This document shows, one piece after another, positions 38,436 through 47,944 of a stretch of 64,000 nt of DNA (positions within the stretch are counted from its first letter, which is position 1; each line of letters begins with the position of its first letter). The position numbers were made by a program, and so were the translations under genes. The stretch comes from Myxococcus qinghaiensis (GTDB taxonomy: Bacteria > Myxococcota > Myxococcia > Myxococcales > Myxococcaceae), in assembly GCF_024198215.1 (NCBI RefSeq), contig NZ_JAKCFA010000012.1:186001-250000 (forward strand). Reading direction: 5' to 3'. The notes below the pieces were generated by a model. The model saw only the letters and a program-made list of their open reading frames with translations, was not told the DNA's origin and did no database searches.

Positions 38436-38921
38436 TCACACCTCCGGAACCCACAGCGCGCGCAAGTCCGCGGGGAGCTGGCCAATCACTTCATCCGTCT
38501 CGCCCTCGGAGACATGCTCGCGCACCGTGGCGAACACGGCCCTCGTGAGGCGCTCCGCTTCGTTCGGTGTCGTGTCCAAATCGTCGGCGACCATCTGGAT
38601 GAACTCCAGCATCTTGAACTTGCGGGGAGGCAGGCCCTCGTGTCGTGGGCAGCGTTGCAAAAGGTCCCTGACCTTCTCGGGAAGCTGCGCCTCCAGGTCC
38701 TTCACCTCTCCGCCCATCAATCGCTGCTCCAGCGTGCACAGCACCGACTCCGCCGCCCGTTCCGCGAGCGGACGGTCGACGCCCGCCCTCGCCTCCAGGT
38801 CCTTCAAGAAGAACGAGTACGTCCGCGCCGTCCGCGACTCGTGCCGCTTCGCGCGGAGCTCCTCCGTCGACGTGCTCGGGCGCTCGCCTGCCTCTTCCCG
38901 TCCCTCGTTTTCATTCGCCAT
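38436..38921 (-). CDS. DUF2267-like protein
   Basis: 161 residues, helical and acidic. It has the DUF2267 rhythm: RTARTYSFFLKDLEARAG, AERAAESVLCTLEQRLMGGEVKDLEAQLPEKVRDLL, and a second related unit, NEAERLTRAVFATVREHVSEGETDEVIGQLPADLRALW. It thus contains two copies of a helix-loop unit ending in QLP. The start at 38921 has GGGAGG at 7 nt. The family's role is unknown. It is convergent with the vitellogenin-like gene. Confidence 0.8.
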   Translation of the reverse strand: MANENEGREEAGERPSTSTEELRAKRHESRTARTYSFFLKDLEARAGVDRPLAERAAESVLCTLEQRLMGGEVKDLEAQLPEKVRDLLQRCPRHEGLPPRKFKMLEFIQMVADDLDTTPNEAERLTRAVFATVREHVSEGETDEVIGQLPADLRALWVPEV

Positions 38922-39007
38922 GTCGTGGCCTCCCACCTCTCACCGTGGGCACCTTGGCCATGGAAGGCACCACACCCCCCGCGCGCGCCGGGGCGGCGAG
39001 CCGGCAC

Positions 39008-39796
39008 TCAGGCGGGAAGCCGCTCCAGCAGGCCCTTCATCAGCGGCCCCAGCACCAGCACCCACAGCGCCATCCCTCCCGCGCCCAGCAGCATGCCCGC
39101 CAGCGCCTGCCACCCCCGGCCGATGGGAGGCCTCGCCCGCGCATCCACCTTCCGCAACGCGAGAGCCCCCAGGACCACCGCCGGCGGACCGAACAACGGA
39201 AAGAAGAACGACGCGAAGCCCATCGACAGCGCATGCCTCGCCAACGGGTTGTTCACGCGCAAGTCCCACAGCCGCCGCAGCTCCTTCTCCGACACGTCCA
39301 CCCGGAAGAAGAGTCGGCTCCTCGGGTCGAGGAAGATTTGCAACGCGGTGACGAAAAGCAGGAACCCACCCACCAACATCACCGGGCCGAACAGCGCCAT
39401 GCCCACCAGGCCCGCGACCACCGGCGTGAACACCAGCGCCGTCCTCGCCCAGCGCTGCCCCAGGTAGAACGCCCCACCCACGCCCGCGGAGCCGAGCATC
39501 ACCAGCGCCAGCCGCCACTCACCCTCGACGAACGCCGTCAGCACCCCCGCGAGCAGCACGAGCGTCCCGCCCCCCACCAGCCACGCGTTCGTGTCGCGCC
39601 GCCCCCAGAGCTTCAGTCGGAAGACCTCCAGGTAGTTCACCTCCGGGCGCAGCGAGCAGGCCGCGCAATACAGCACGCCCATCACCCACGTGGTGCACGC
39701 CTCGCAGACGAAGCCGCCGCAGCGCTGACACGTCGCCCCCGCGTCCACCTCCGGGTGGACCGCGCAGCGAGGCGTGACGCCGACAGGGGAAACCAT
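39008..39796 (-). CDS. membrane protein with N-terminal B-box-like zinc finger
   Basis: 262 residues. A cysteine/histidine knuckle at the start (CAVHPEVDAGATCQRCGGFVC then EACTTWV and YCAAC) resembles a B-box zinc finger. It is followed by about six hydrophobic helices (NAWLVGGGTLVLLAGVLTAF, TALVFTPVVAGLVGMALF, MLVGGFLLFVTALQIFL, and three more). Such zinc-finger membrane proteins are common in myxobacteria but have no known role. The start at 39796 has GGAG 4 nt upstream. Confidence 0.78.
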   Translation of the reverse strand: MVSPVGVTPRCAVHPEVDAGATCQRCGGFVCEACTTWVMGVLYCAACSLRPEVNYLEVFRLKLWGRRDTNAWLVGGGTLVLLAGVLTAFVEGEWRLALVMLGSAGVGGAFYLGQRWARTALVFTPVVAGLVGMALFGPVMLVGGFLLFVTALQIFLDPRSRLFFRVDVSEKELRRLWDLRVNNPLARHALSMGFASFFFPLFGPPAVVLGALALRKVDARARPPIGRGWQALAGMLLGAGGMALWVLVLGPLMKGLLERLPA

Positions 39797-39990
39797 GCAC
39801 TCCAGTGTCTCATGGAGCGTCTCGCGCGGGGACACGAGTCAGCCGACACCTCGCCCCCCACCGAGGCGGCCCTCAACAGTTGTCACCCGCCACCCATTCC
39901 GACTGTCATTCCTTGCCCACCCGGCGAGGGACGCGTGCTAAGCGCGAGGTGAGTCCCTGGCACGGAAGCCCCGGAGGAACCTTGTCCCGA

Positions 39991-41397
39991 ATGAAGGCCC
40001 TCGTCGCCGCAGCCCTCGTCGTCTTCGGGCTCCCGGCACTCGCTCTCTCAGCACAAGAGGCGAAGCCGCTGGAGCCCGGTCGCGAAGCGCTCGCCATCCC
40101 CTACGAGAAGTACACGCTGCCGAACGGACTGGAGGTCATCCTCTCCGTCGACCGCAAGCTCCCCGTCGTCTCCGTCAACATCTGGTACCACGTCGGCGCC
40201 TACCACGAGCAGCCCGGCCGCACCGGCTTCGCCCACCTCTTCGAGCACATGATGTTCCAGGGCTCGCGCAACGTGGCGGATGACGTGCACATCCCCATGC
40301 TGGAGCAGCTCGGCGCCACCGACCTCAACGGCACCACCAGCTTCGACCGCACCAACTACTTCGAGACGGTGCCCACCCACCACCTGGAGACCGCCCTCTG
40401 GCTGGAGAGCGACCGCATGGGCTTCCTGCTCGACGCGCTCACCCCGGAGAAGCTCGCCACCCAGCGCGAGGTGGTGAAGAACGAGCGCCGCCAGGGCACG
40501 GAGACCGCCCCCTATGGCCTCGCCCGCGAGGCGGCCTGGCACGCCCTCTTCCCCCTGCCGCACCCGTACCACGGGGACGTCATCGGCTCGATGAAGGACC
40601 TGGACGCCGCCACGCCGGACGACGTGAAGGCCTTCTTCCGCCAGTGGTACGCGCCCTCCAACGCCACGCTCGCCGTCGTCGGTGACTTCGACGTGGCCAA
40701 GACGAAGGCCCTCATCGAGAAGTACTTCGGCTCGCTGCCCAGCCACCCCAAGCCGACGAAGCCCGAGGTCGCCTCGGTGAAGCTCTCCAAGCCCGTCGTC
40801 CTCCGCCAGGAGGAGCGCGTGGCCACGCTGCCCCTCTTGTCCATCCAGTGGCTGACGCCCGGGTACTTCGAGGACGGGGACGCCACCGCGGACGTGGTGG
40901 CCACGGCGCTCGGCACCGGCAAGGCGAGCCGCCTCTACCGCCGCCTGGTGCTCGACAAGCAGCTGGCCCAGAGCGTCAACGTCACCCAGCAGAGCCAGGG
41001 CGCGCAGTCCGTCTTCACGCTCGACGTGGTGGCGCGGCCTGGCGTGTCCACGGACGCGCTGCTGAAGGAAGTGGACGCGGTGCTCGAGGACATCCGCCGC
41101 AACGGCATCACCCCGGAGGAAATCCAGCGCGCCCGCACCCGCTATGACACGCGCACGCTGGCGGGCCTCCAGTCCATCGGCGGCTTCGGTGGCAAGGCGG
41201 ACGTGCTGCAGAGCTACAACCACTTCGTCGGCGAGCCCAGCTACGTGGCGCAGGACCTGGCGCGCTACGAGACGGTGACGCCCGAGTCCGTGAAGCTCTT
41301 CACCCGCGACACGCTGCGTCCCGATGCTCGCGTCATCCTCCACGCCGTGCCGCCCGCGCGGAAGCAGGCACCCGTCGAACCGAAGGAGCGCCACTGA
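39991..41397 (+). CDS. M16 family zinc metallopeptidase, catalytic subunit
   Basis: 468 residues with a signal peptide (MKALVAAALVVFGLPALALSA). The zinc motif HLFEH is at residues 82-86, and the third ligand lies in REVVKNERRQG. It is a single-length (half-size) M16 protein, so it should work as a dimer; the next gene encodes a motif-less partner. A TTG three codons upstream (39982) has better spacing from GGAGG and may be the true start. Confidence 0.93.
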   Translation: MKALVAAALVVFGLPALALSAQEAKPLEPGREALAIPYEKYTLPNGLEVILSVDRKLPVVSVNIWYHVGAYHEQPGRTGFAHLFEHMMFQGSRNVADDVHIPMLEQLGATDLNGTTSFDRTNYFETVPTHHLETALWLESDRMGFLLDALTPEKLATQREVVKNERRQGTETAPYGLAREAAWHALFPLPHPYHGDVIGSMKDLDAATPDDVKAFFRQWYAPSNATLAVVGDFDVAKTKALIEKYFGSLPSHPKPTKPEVASVKLSKPVVLRQEERVATLPLLSIQWLTPGYFEDGDATADVVATALGTGKASRLYRRLVLDKQLAQSVNVTQQSQGAQSVFTLDVVARPGVSTDALLKEVDAVLEDIRRNGITPEEIQRARTRYDTRTLAGLQSIGGFGGKADVLQSYNHFVGEPSYVAQDLARYETVTPESVKLFTRDTLRPDARVILHAVPPARKQAPVEPKERH

Positions 41398-42914
41398 TGC
41401 GCCGCCTCATCACCGCCCTCGTCACCGTCTCGCTCGCCGGCTGCGCCAGCCAGCAGAAGCCCGCGACGTCCGAGCCCCAGGACACCTCCGCGCCTCAGGC
41501 CCCGAAGCCCGCGACGCCCGCAGACGCGGAGGCCTTCCGTGCGACGCCGCCCCCGCCTGGCAAGCCGCCGGAGCTGGTGCTGCCCACCTTCCAGAAGGCC
41601 ACGCTCGACAACGGGCTCACCGTGCTGGTGAGCACCCGGCGTGAGCTGCCGCTCGTCTTCGCGGGCCTCACCTTCGCGGCGGGCAGCGCGCAGGACCCGG
41701 TGGGCAAGAATGGCCTGGCCGACCTGACGTACCGGATGCTGCTGGAGGGCGCGGGCACGCGCGACACGGTGGCGCTGGACAACGCCTTCGCGGACCTGGG
41801 CGTATCGCCCTTCCAGGAGGTGTCACCGGACGGCGCGCAGGTGGGCGTGCGCGTGCTGACTCGCAACGTGGACGCCGCGCTGGCGTTGCTGGCGGACGTC
41901 ACCCTCCGGCCCACCTTCGCGCCCAAGGCCTTCGAGCGGCGCAAGAAGCAGCAGCTCGCGGACCTGGTGCGCCGCCTGGGGCAGCCCACCGCGCTGGGGC
42001 AGATTGTCTTCCTGTCCTCCGTCTTCGGGAACACGCACCCGTACGGGCACTCGTCGGTGGGCATGCCCGACTCCGTGCAGGCGCTCACGCTGGAGGACGT
42101 CCAGGGCTTCTACAAGAAGCACGCGGGCCCGGCCGCCGCGGCGCTCGTGCTCACGGGTGACATCACCCTGGACGAGGCCGTGGCCTTCGCGAAGCAGCAC
42201 TTCGGCGCCTGGAAGGCTCCGGCGACTCCGCCGCCCGCGCCGCCCGCACCGCCCGCGCCCGCGCGACAGTTCGTTCACGTGGTGCCCAAGCCCGGCCTGG
42301 ACCAGACGGTGATGATGCTGGGCCGTCCCGCCATCGCCGCGGGCAATCCGGACGAGTACTCGCTGGAGCTGGCCACCACCGTGTTCGGCGGTTTCTTCGG
42401 CAGCCGACTCAACATGAACCTGCGCGAGGCCAAGGGCTACAGCTACGGCGCGGGAGCGAGCACGGACCCGCGCCTGGGCGTGGGACCGCTCACGGCCTAT
42501 GCGTCGGTGCGCGCGGACGCGACAGGACCCGCGCTCAACGAGGCGATGGGAGAGGTGACGGGCCTGAAGTCGCGGCCCATCACCGAAAAGGAGCTGGCCG
42601 CCGCGAGAGAGGGCCTCATCCGCGCCTTCCCGGGGGCCTTCGAGTCGGTGGAGGGACTGGGCTCCAGCGCCTCACAGCTCTACCGCAAGCGCCGGCCGCT
42701 GGATGAGTTCAACCGCACCGTGGAGGGGCTGCGCGCCGCCACCGCGGCCGACGTACAGCGCGCGGCCGAGAAGTACCTGGACCCGGCCACCCTGCAAATC
42801 ATCCTGGTGGGAGACCCGTTGGTCATCCAAGAGCAGGTGTCCGGGCTCAACCTGGGCAAGCTGATGGCGGTGGAGCCCGACACGCAGCCGGGCAGCGCCA
42901 GCGCGCAGCCGTAG
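41397..42914 (+). CDS. M16 family peptidase-like lipoprotein, non-catalytic subunit
   Basis: 505 residues. A lipoprotein signal (LITALVTVSLAGC) and a Pro-rich linker come before an M16 fold in which the HXXEH motif is replaced (NGLADLTYRMLLEG), so it cannot bind catalytic zinc. The C-terminal substrate-binding parts remain (GSRLNMNLREAKGYSYGAGA). Its start overlaps the previous stop by one base (TGATG). The two should form an active/inactive heterodimer anchored to a membrane, as is known for mitochondrial processing peptidase and bacterial M16B pairs. Confidence 0.92.
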   Translation: MRRLITALVTVSLAGCASQQKPATSEPQDTSAPQAPKPATPADAEAFRATPPPPGKPPELVLPTFQKATLDNGLTVLVSTRRELPLVFAGLTFAAGSAQDPVGKNGLADLTYRMLLEGAGTRDTVALDNAFADLGVSPFQEVSPDGAQVGVRVLTRNVDAALALLADVTLRPTFAPKAFERRKKQQLADLVRRLGQPTALGQIVFLSSVFGNTHPYGHSSVGMPDSVQALTLEDVQGFYKKHAGPAAAALVLTGDITLDEAVAFAKQHFGAWKAPATPPPAPPAPPAPARQFVHVVPKPGLDQTVMMLGRPAIAAGNPDEYSLELATTVFGGFFGSRLNMNLREAKGYSYGAGASTDPRLGVGPLTAYASVRADATGPALNEAMGEVTGLKSRPITEKELAAAREGLIRAFPGAFESVEGLGSSASQLYRKRRPLDEFNRTVEGLRAATAADVQRAAEKYLDPATLQIILVGDPLVIQEQVSGLNLGKLMAVEPDTQPGSASAQP

Positions 42915-42926
42915 TCCGTGAAGAAA

Positions 42927-42956
42927 CCCGGCGCGTCGTCACACAGACGCGTCGGG
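42927..42956 (-). terminator. hairpin between convergent genes
   Basis: Stem of 11 bp with one mismatch (CCCGGCGCGTC with GACGCGTCGGG). On the minus strand it is followed by GTTTCTT, so it probably ends the 42975-43262 gene; it may also serve the M16 operon. Confidence 0.6.
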
Positions 42957-42974
42957 CCTCGGGTACGCAGGGCG

Positions 42975-43262
42975 TCAGTCCTCCTCTTCGACCTGGCGCT
43001 CCAGGGCCCGCTCGCGTCCCTGGCGCTCGCGCTCCAGTTCGTCCGCTTCGTCGATGGGGCTGCGGATGTCGGGCACGTCGCCGCCGACGGGGGCGTCGCT
43101 GTCGAGCGCGAACTTCTGCTCCTGGGTGCTGTGGATGGAGTCCGCGGCGTAGAGGGGCAGGGTGTCATCCGCCTCCAGGCCTCGCTCCACGCGGTCCTTC
43201 GCGAAGGACGGCTTGTGGCCGCCACCCTTCGAGGGGTCGTTCTTCTTGCTGCCCGTGGCCAT
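42975..43262 (-). CDS. small acidic hypothetical protein
   Basis: 95 residues, start MATGSKKNDPSKGGG with GAGGAG 6 nt upstream. It has a basic, flexible N-terminus and a strongly acidic end (IDEADELERERQGRERALERQVEEED) likely to form a helix. No domain is recognised. It looks intrinsically disordered. Confidence 0.6.
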   Translation of the reverse strand: MATGSKKNDPSKGGGHKPSFAKDRVERGLEADDTLPLYAADSIHSTQEQKFALDSDAPVGGDVPDIRSPIDEADELERERQGRERALERQVEEED

Positions 43263-43411
43263 GTCGCGCTCCTCGTCGAAGGGCGCGGAGTGCATCCCCA
43301 CGCCGACTCCACACAGGGCTCAATGTCGGAGCGACGCCAGCGCGCACCAAGCTCCATGCGACGACAGCGGGGCCCGCCCGCATGGCCGCCTGGCGAGGTG
43401 GCGCCTCGGGA

Positions 43412-45142
43412 CTAAGACAGCGTCGCGTCGAGCGGTGACGACTTCGGCGGAGGCTCCACCACCACCTGCATGGACAGCGACGTGTGCTCGGCCTCCCAGC
43501 GCAGCCACAGCTTCGGACGCGAGACTTTCGAGCGCGCGGGCTCCACCCTCAATGACAGCCAGTTGCGCTCGCGCAGGTAGCGGCTCTTGCCCACCGGGAG
43601 CATCTCCGTCTGCATGTATGACGGCAGGTCATCCACCGACTCCTCCGACAACAACCGCATCCCCATGAACTGGAGCATGTTCGGCGGCGGGTGGACGATG
43701 CCCGAGGACGTCACCTGCTCAATCGCCGCCTCCGCGAGGCCCGCGGGGATGTGCTCGGGGTTGCGCGAGCGGATGAGCCCTCGCGCTCCCACGTGCACGT
43801 CCCCGGACACCACCGTCACCGCGCAGCAGGACATCTTCGCGAGCTGCAGCAGGTCCACCATCAACCGGATGCGCTCGCCGCGATGCACGACGGACTCCCA
43901 CTGGTCCAGCATGTCGTCGTGCAGCTCCGTGTCGCCGCCCACCGTCTCCACCGACGGCCCGAAGCGCAGGTGCACCAGCGGAATGGAGGACAGCACGATG
44001 ACGTGCCTCGGCTTCGCCCCCGCGTCCTTCGCGTGCTCCTGTCGCCATGCATCCAGCGCGGCCCATTGCTCCGGGCTCATCACCTGGTGCGCCATCTTCC
44101 CGTTCACTTGTCGCCGGTACGTGCGCCCGCTGCGCAGGTCCAACGCCACCAGGTCCACGTCGCACTGCTCCCCCGCGAAGCGCAGCGTCTGGAGATAGTG
44201 CGCGTCACAGGGCTTGCGCCTCGCGGGCTTCTTCTCCTCTGTCTTCAGCCCGCCCAACTGGAAGGCCTCGAAGGCCAGCGCGGCGGCGCTGTAGAGGGAC
44301 TCGAACCACTCGCAGGACTGCAGGGCCTCGTGCGAGCCCCAGCCGTCGAAGATGTCGTGGTCATCCCAGGTGAACAGGCCCGGCACCCGCGCCAGCATGG
44401 GCGCGATTCCCGCCGAGCCGCTCCACCGCTCGCAGTACAGCTCCACGTAGCGCGCCAGCATCTGCTCGTGGAAGCCCGGCGGCGGCCCGAAGTCCCTGTC
44501 CAACTTCTGCTCCAGCTCCCGCTTGCGGAACTCCACCAGCGGCTCATGGTCCAGGAGCGAGTCCGCGTACACCTGGTCTCCACCGCCGAGCAGCAGCTCG
44601 AAGCCGCCCTCCTTCGGCTCCTCGTGCTGGGCCAGCATGTCCGACCAGCAGCCGAAGGGCCGCTTCATCCGCATCACCGAGCCCCACGTCTTCGCGTCGC
44701 TGGCGCCGTTGCAGGAGAAGAAGGCCGCGCGAGGCAGGGCGCCCTTCGCGGGCACCACCACCGTCCTCACGTCCTCCCCGCTCCACGGCTTCACCGGGTT
44801 GCCGGGCGCGGCGAAGTCCACCTGCGACAGCGCGGGGCAGCCCTCTCCGGCCTCGAAGCGGTACGTCACCCGCGTGGGCGAGTCCTCGCGGGAGAGCGTC
44901 ACCTCCCACCGCCACAGCACCCCCGCGGCCTGGCCCGCCAGCGCGGAGAAGTCCGCCACCGAGCGGGGCGGAGCCTGGACGGCCTCCGTCAGCTCCGTGC
45001 CGTCCAGGCGCTGGAAGCGAAGCTTCAGGGGCGGGGGGCGCGCGGGGTCCGAGTCACCGAGGTACAGGTTCACGAAGAAGGACCACGTGTCCCAGGACGG
45101 CTGGTTCCTCGCGTACAGCATCGGCCCGAGCAGCTTCTTCAT
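43412..45142 (-). CDS. PhoD-like phosphatase/phosphodiesterase
   Basis: 576 residues with the metal-binding motifs of the PhoD superfamily: GGDQVYADSLLD (about 190), TWDDHDIFDGWGSHE (about 260) and VVSGDVHVGA (about 450). No Tat or Sec signal is visible at the chosen start, so it may be cytoplasmic, unlike classical PhoD. Start 45142 has a GGGGGAG ribosome site. Substrate unknown; the C-terminus has an added domain of about 80 residues. Confidence 0.88.
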   Translation of the reverse strand: MKKLLGPMLYARNQPSWDTWSFFVNLYLGDSDPARPPPLKLRFQRLDGTELTEAVQAPPRSVADFSALAGQAAGVLWRWEVTLSREDSPTRVTYRFEAGEGCPALSQVDFAAPGNPVKPWSGEDVRTVVVPAKGALPRAAFFSCNGASDAKTWGSVMRMKRPFGCWSDMLAQHEEPKEGGFELLLGGGDQVYADSLLDHEPLVEFRKRELEQKLDRDFGPPPGFHEQMLARYVELYCERWSGSAGIAPMLARVPGLFTWDDHDIFDGWGSHEALQSCEWFESLYSAAALAFEAFQLGGLKTEEKKPARRKPCDAHYLQTLRFAGEQCDVDLVALDLRSGRTYRRQVNGKMAHQVMSPEQWAALDAWRQEHAKDAGAKPRHVIVLSSIPLVHLRFGPSVETVGGDTELHDDMLDQWESVVHRGERIRLMVDLLQLAKMSCCAVTVVSGDVHVGARGLIRSRNPEHIPAGLAEAAIEQVTSSGIVHPPPNMLQFMGMRLLSEESVDDLPSYMQTEMLPVGKSRYLRERNWLSLRVEPARSKVSRPKLWLRWEAEHTSLSMQVVVEPPPKSSPLDATLS

Positions 45143-45282
45143 GTGCTCCCCCCGTCTGCGCCAGGGCCGCAAGCCCCGGATTCGCGGACTCTAATCCGGA
45201 ACCCGGAGGCCTGGAGCCCATGCGGGGAGTGTGTCTGGCGTCCCCAAGTTACCCACAGCCCCGGAGGGTGGGCGAGGCGGGC

Positions 45283-46287
45283 CTACTTCGCGAGGAAGTC
45301 GAGCACGGCGGCGTGGAACTTCTCGGGGGCCTCGAAGTGGGGGATGTGGCCCACGGCGGGCAGCTCCACCAGGGTGGCCTGGGGAATCGCCTGGGCGGTC
45401 TTCTTCCCCAGCTGGGGGTACTGGCCGAGCGTCGCGGCGACGGAGGCGGGCACCTTGCCTCGGCCGATGAAGGTGCGGTCCTCCAGGCCGATGACGACGA
45501 GGGTGCGCGGCTTCACGAGCGGGAACTCGTGGGACACGGGCTGCTCGTAAATCATTTGAGACGTCGCGGCGGCCACGCGGGCCAGGCGCGGGTACTCGGC
45601 GCTGAGCGTCTGGCGGTAGAGCACCTGGACCCAGACGTCGTACTCGGGCTTCCACTTCACGTAGTACGTCTCGTGGTACTTGCGCGTGGACGCCTCCGTC
45701 ACGGCGAGCTGCTCGCGGTAGTACGCCTCCGTGGGCTGCCAGGGCACCTTCTCGCGGTAGTCCTCCAAGCCGATGGGGTTCTCCAGGATGAGCCGCTCGG
45801 TGGTCTCCGGGTACATGAGGGCGAAGCGCGTGGCCACCATGCCGCCCATGGAGTGGCCCAGGATGACGGCCTGCTTCACGCCCAACGTGTCGAGCAGCTG
45901 CTTCGTCAGCGAGGCGAGCGTGTGGAAGCTGTAGTGGATGTCCGGCTTGGAGGAGCGGCCGAAGCCGAGCTGGTCCGGCGCGACGACGCGGTAGCCCGCC
46001 GCGGTGAGGGCGCGGAGGGTCGCCTCCCAATACGCGCCGAAGAAGTTCTTGCCGTGCAGCAGCACCACGGTGCGGCCGTTGGCGCGCGCGGTGGGCTTCA
46101 CGTCGAGGTAGGCCATGCGCACGTCCTGGCCCTCCACCGTCAGGGGGAGCAACTGCACGGGGAAGGCGGAGGGCAATCCCTCCAGCGCGGTGCCGAGCGG
46201 CTCGGCGCCTGTCTTCGTCTGGGCGAGGACGGGCGGGGCCGACAGCAGCAGGGCAGTCAAGGCCAGGAGGGAGGGACGGACGGACAT
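45283..46287 (-). CDS. secreted alpha/beta hydrolase
   Basis: 334 residues with a signal peptide (SLLALTALLLSAPPVLAQ). The alpha/beta hydrolase core is clear: VVLLHGKNFFGAYW (oxyanion hole), nucleophile Ser in GHSMGGM, acid in GLEDRTFIG and His in VGHIPHFEAPEKF. The substrate is unknown; related enzymes are esterases, epoxide hydrolases and haloalkane dehalogenases. Confidence 0.92.
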   Translation of the reverse strand: MSVRPSLLALTALLLSAPPVLAQTKTGAEPLGTALEGLPSAFPVQLLPLTVEGQDVRMAYLDVKPTARANGRTVVLLHGKNFFGAYWEATLRALTAAGYRVVAPDQLGFGRSSKPDIHYSFHTLASLTKQLLDTLGVKQAVILGHSMGGMVATRFALMYPETTERLILENPIGLEDYREKVPWQPTEAYYREQLAVTEASTRKYHETYYVKWKPEYDVWVQVLYRQTLSAEYPRLARVAAATSQMIYEQPVSHEFPLVKPRTLVVIGLEDRTFIGRGKVPASVAATLGQYPQLGKKTAQAIPQATLVELPAVGHIPHFEAPEKFHAAVLDFLAK

Positions 46288-46439
46288 GAAGAGGGCTCCT
46301 CTTGGGAAGGGGAGTCCGTGTGTAGCGCGCGAGGCGCGAGGGCGCAGGGCCTTTGAGACCTGAACCGACCTTCATGTCTGGAGGTGGACCTCGGGTACAC
46401 CCTCATCGTGGAGGGCGCGGGCACGGCAGGTGCGGGAGG

Positions 46440-47729
46440 TCAGCTCGGGGAGCGCTCGAAGCTGCGCGGGCTGAGCAGGCGCAGCGTGAGCACCAGGGCG
46501 AGGAACAGGACGCTGGCGCAGATGGTGACGAAGCGCAGGCCCACGCGGTCCGCGAGCGCGCCCTGGGCCCAGACCCCCGCCGCGTACGCGCCGCCGAGCA
46601 CCATGCTGTACAGGCTGCTCACGCGCGCCTGGAGCTCGCGAGGGACGCGCGCGGTGGCGAAGGCGTGCAGGCCGCTCATCAGCGTGAGGTAGTTGGCGCC
46701 GAGCACGAAGATGCCTGCGGCGGCCACCGTCAGCGTGGGCGACATCCAGTAGAGCGCTGACACGGCGCCGATGGACAGGGCGGCGAAGCCCAGCAGCTTG
46801 CGGTGCCCGAGCGAGTCCGCGAGCGTGCCCACGAGCACGGCGGCCACCACGGCGCCCGCGCCCTGGCAGGCGACGAGCAGCGACGTGGCGGCGGCGCCTT
46901 GTCCGAAGACGTTGATGGCGAAGACAGGCACCAGGCCGATGAACGGCGCCACCAGCGCGGCGACGAAGAGCGTGCCCCAGAGCACCAGGGAGATGTCCTC
47001 GTCCGTGCGCGCCACGGAGATGCCTCGGGTGATGCCGGCCCAGAGGCTCTCCACCGTGCGCGGGGTGTCACGCACGGGCATGCTCACGCGCGACAGCGCC
47101 ACGAGCACTCCGACGAAGGACAGCGTGTTGACGAACAGCGCCCACGGCGGGCCGCCGGCCTGGAGCACCAGCGCCGCGAGCAGCGGGCCCATGATGCGCC
47201 CCAGGTTGTACTGCGCCGAGTTGAGGCTCATGGCGCTGTGCAGGTCGCGGGGTGGGACGAGCTCCGCGAGCATGGCGGAGAAGGCCGGATAGGTGAGCGT
47301 GTTCGCGCAGCCGTTGAGCAGCGTGACGACGCCGACGATGGGCACGCTGAGGTGGCCGGTGAACGCGAGCACCGTGAGCACGGCGGCCAGCGCGAGCTGC
47401 ACGGCGGTGCCCACCGCCACGTAGGCGCGACGGTCGAAGCGGTCGGCGAGCGCGCCGCCCAGGGGCGACAGCAACAGCGAGGGAAGATAGGCGAGGGCGA
47501 CGATGCCGCCGGTCCACTCCGCGCGGCCCGTCACCTGCGTGACGTACACGCCCATCGCCACCGTCTCCATCCAGGTGCCGATGTTGGAGATGAGCGCGCC
47601 CAGCCAGACCGCGAGATAGCCGGGATGCTCGAAGGCGCGAAGCGAGGAGAGCTGTGGCAGTCGAAGTGCGCGCACGGCGAGGTCCTTGTAACGCACGCGA
47701 GTGAAACGCGCCTCCGCGAGTCGCGTCAT
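46440..47729 (-). CDS. MFS transporter (EntS-like/MFS_3 type)
   Basis: 429 residues and about 12 membrane helices. MFS motif A appears as GGALADRFDRRAYVAVG after helix 2 and again as VGTLADSLGHRKLLG after helix 8. Features such as NSAQYNLGRIMGPLLAALVL and the N-terminal RAFEHPGYLAVWLGALISNIGTWM fit the exporter group that includes EntS, which exports siderophores and drugs. Start 47729 (MTRLAEARF) or GTG 47747. The substrate is unknown. Confidence 0.9.
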   Translation of the reverse strand: MTRLAEARFTRVRYKDLAVRALRLPQLSSLRAFEHPGYLAVWLGALISNIGTWMETVAMGVYVTQVTGRAEWTGGIVALAYLPSLLLSPLGGALADRFDRRAYVAVGTAVQLALAAVLTVLAFTGHLSVPIVGVVTLLNGCANTLTYPAFSAMLAELVPPRDLHSAMSLNSAQYNLGRIMGPLLAALVLQAGGPPWALFVNTLSFVGVLVALSRVSMPVRDTPRTVESLWAGITRGISVARTDEDISLVLWGTLFVAALVAPFIGLVPVFAINVFGQGAAATSLLVACQGAGAVVAAVLVGTLADSLGHRKLLGFAALSIGAVSALYWMSPTLTVAAAGIFVLGANYLTLMSGLHAFATARVPRELQARVSSLYSMVLGGAYAAGVWAQGALADRVGLRFVTICASVLFLALVLTLRLLSPRSFERSPS

Positions 47730-47944
47730 GATTGGTGCCGCAATCACGAGATCATCAGTGCGGCCAGCAGTCGGTCTTCAGCGTGAGTTCCGGTGACGCA
47801 CAGCTCACACGCGCGGCGTGCGGCACAGTCGCCCGGGCATGTCCTGATACGGCGCATTCCAAGAAAGCCCGGCGATGAAACGCGTGGGCGTGGGTGTGCG
47901 GTTGTCGGGACAGCGGTGTTCTCGTGTGAAGGAGGGCGCGAGGT

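Noticed and set aside
45249..45257. TTACCCACA as a DnaA box
   Set aside because: A single one-mismatch copy with no partner nearby; not enough to call.
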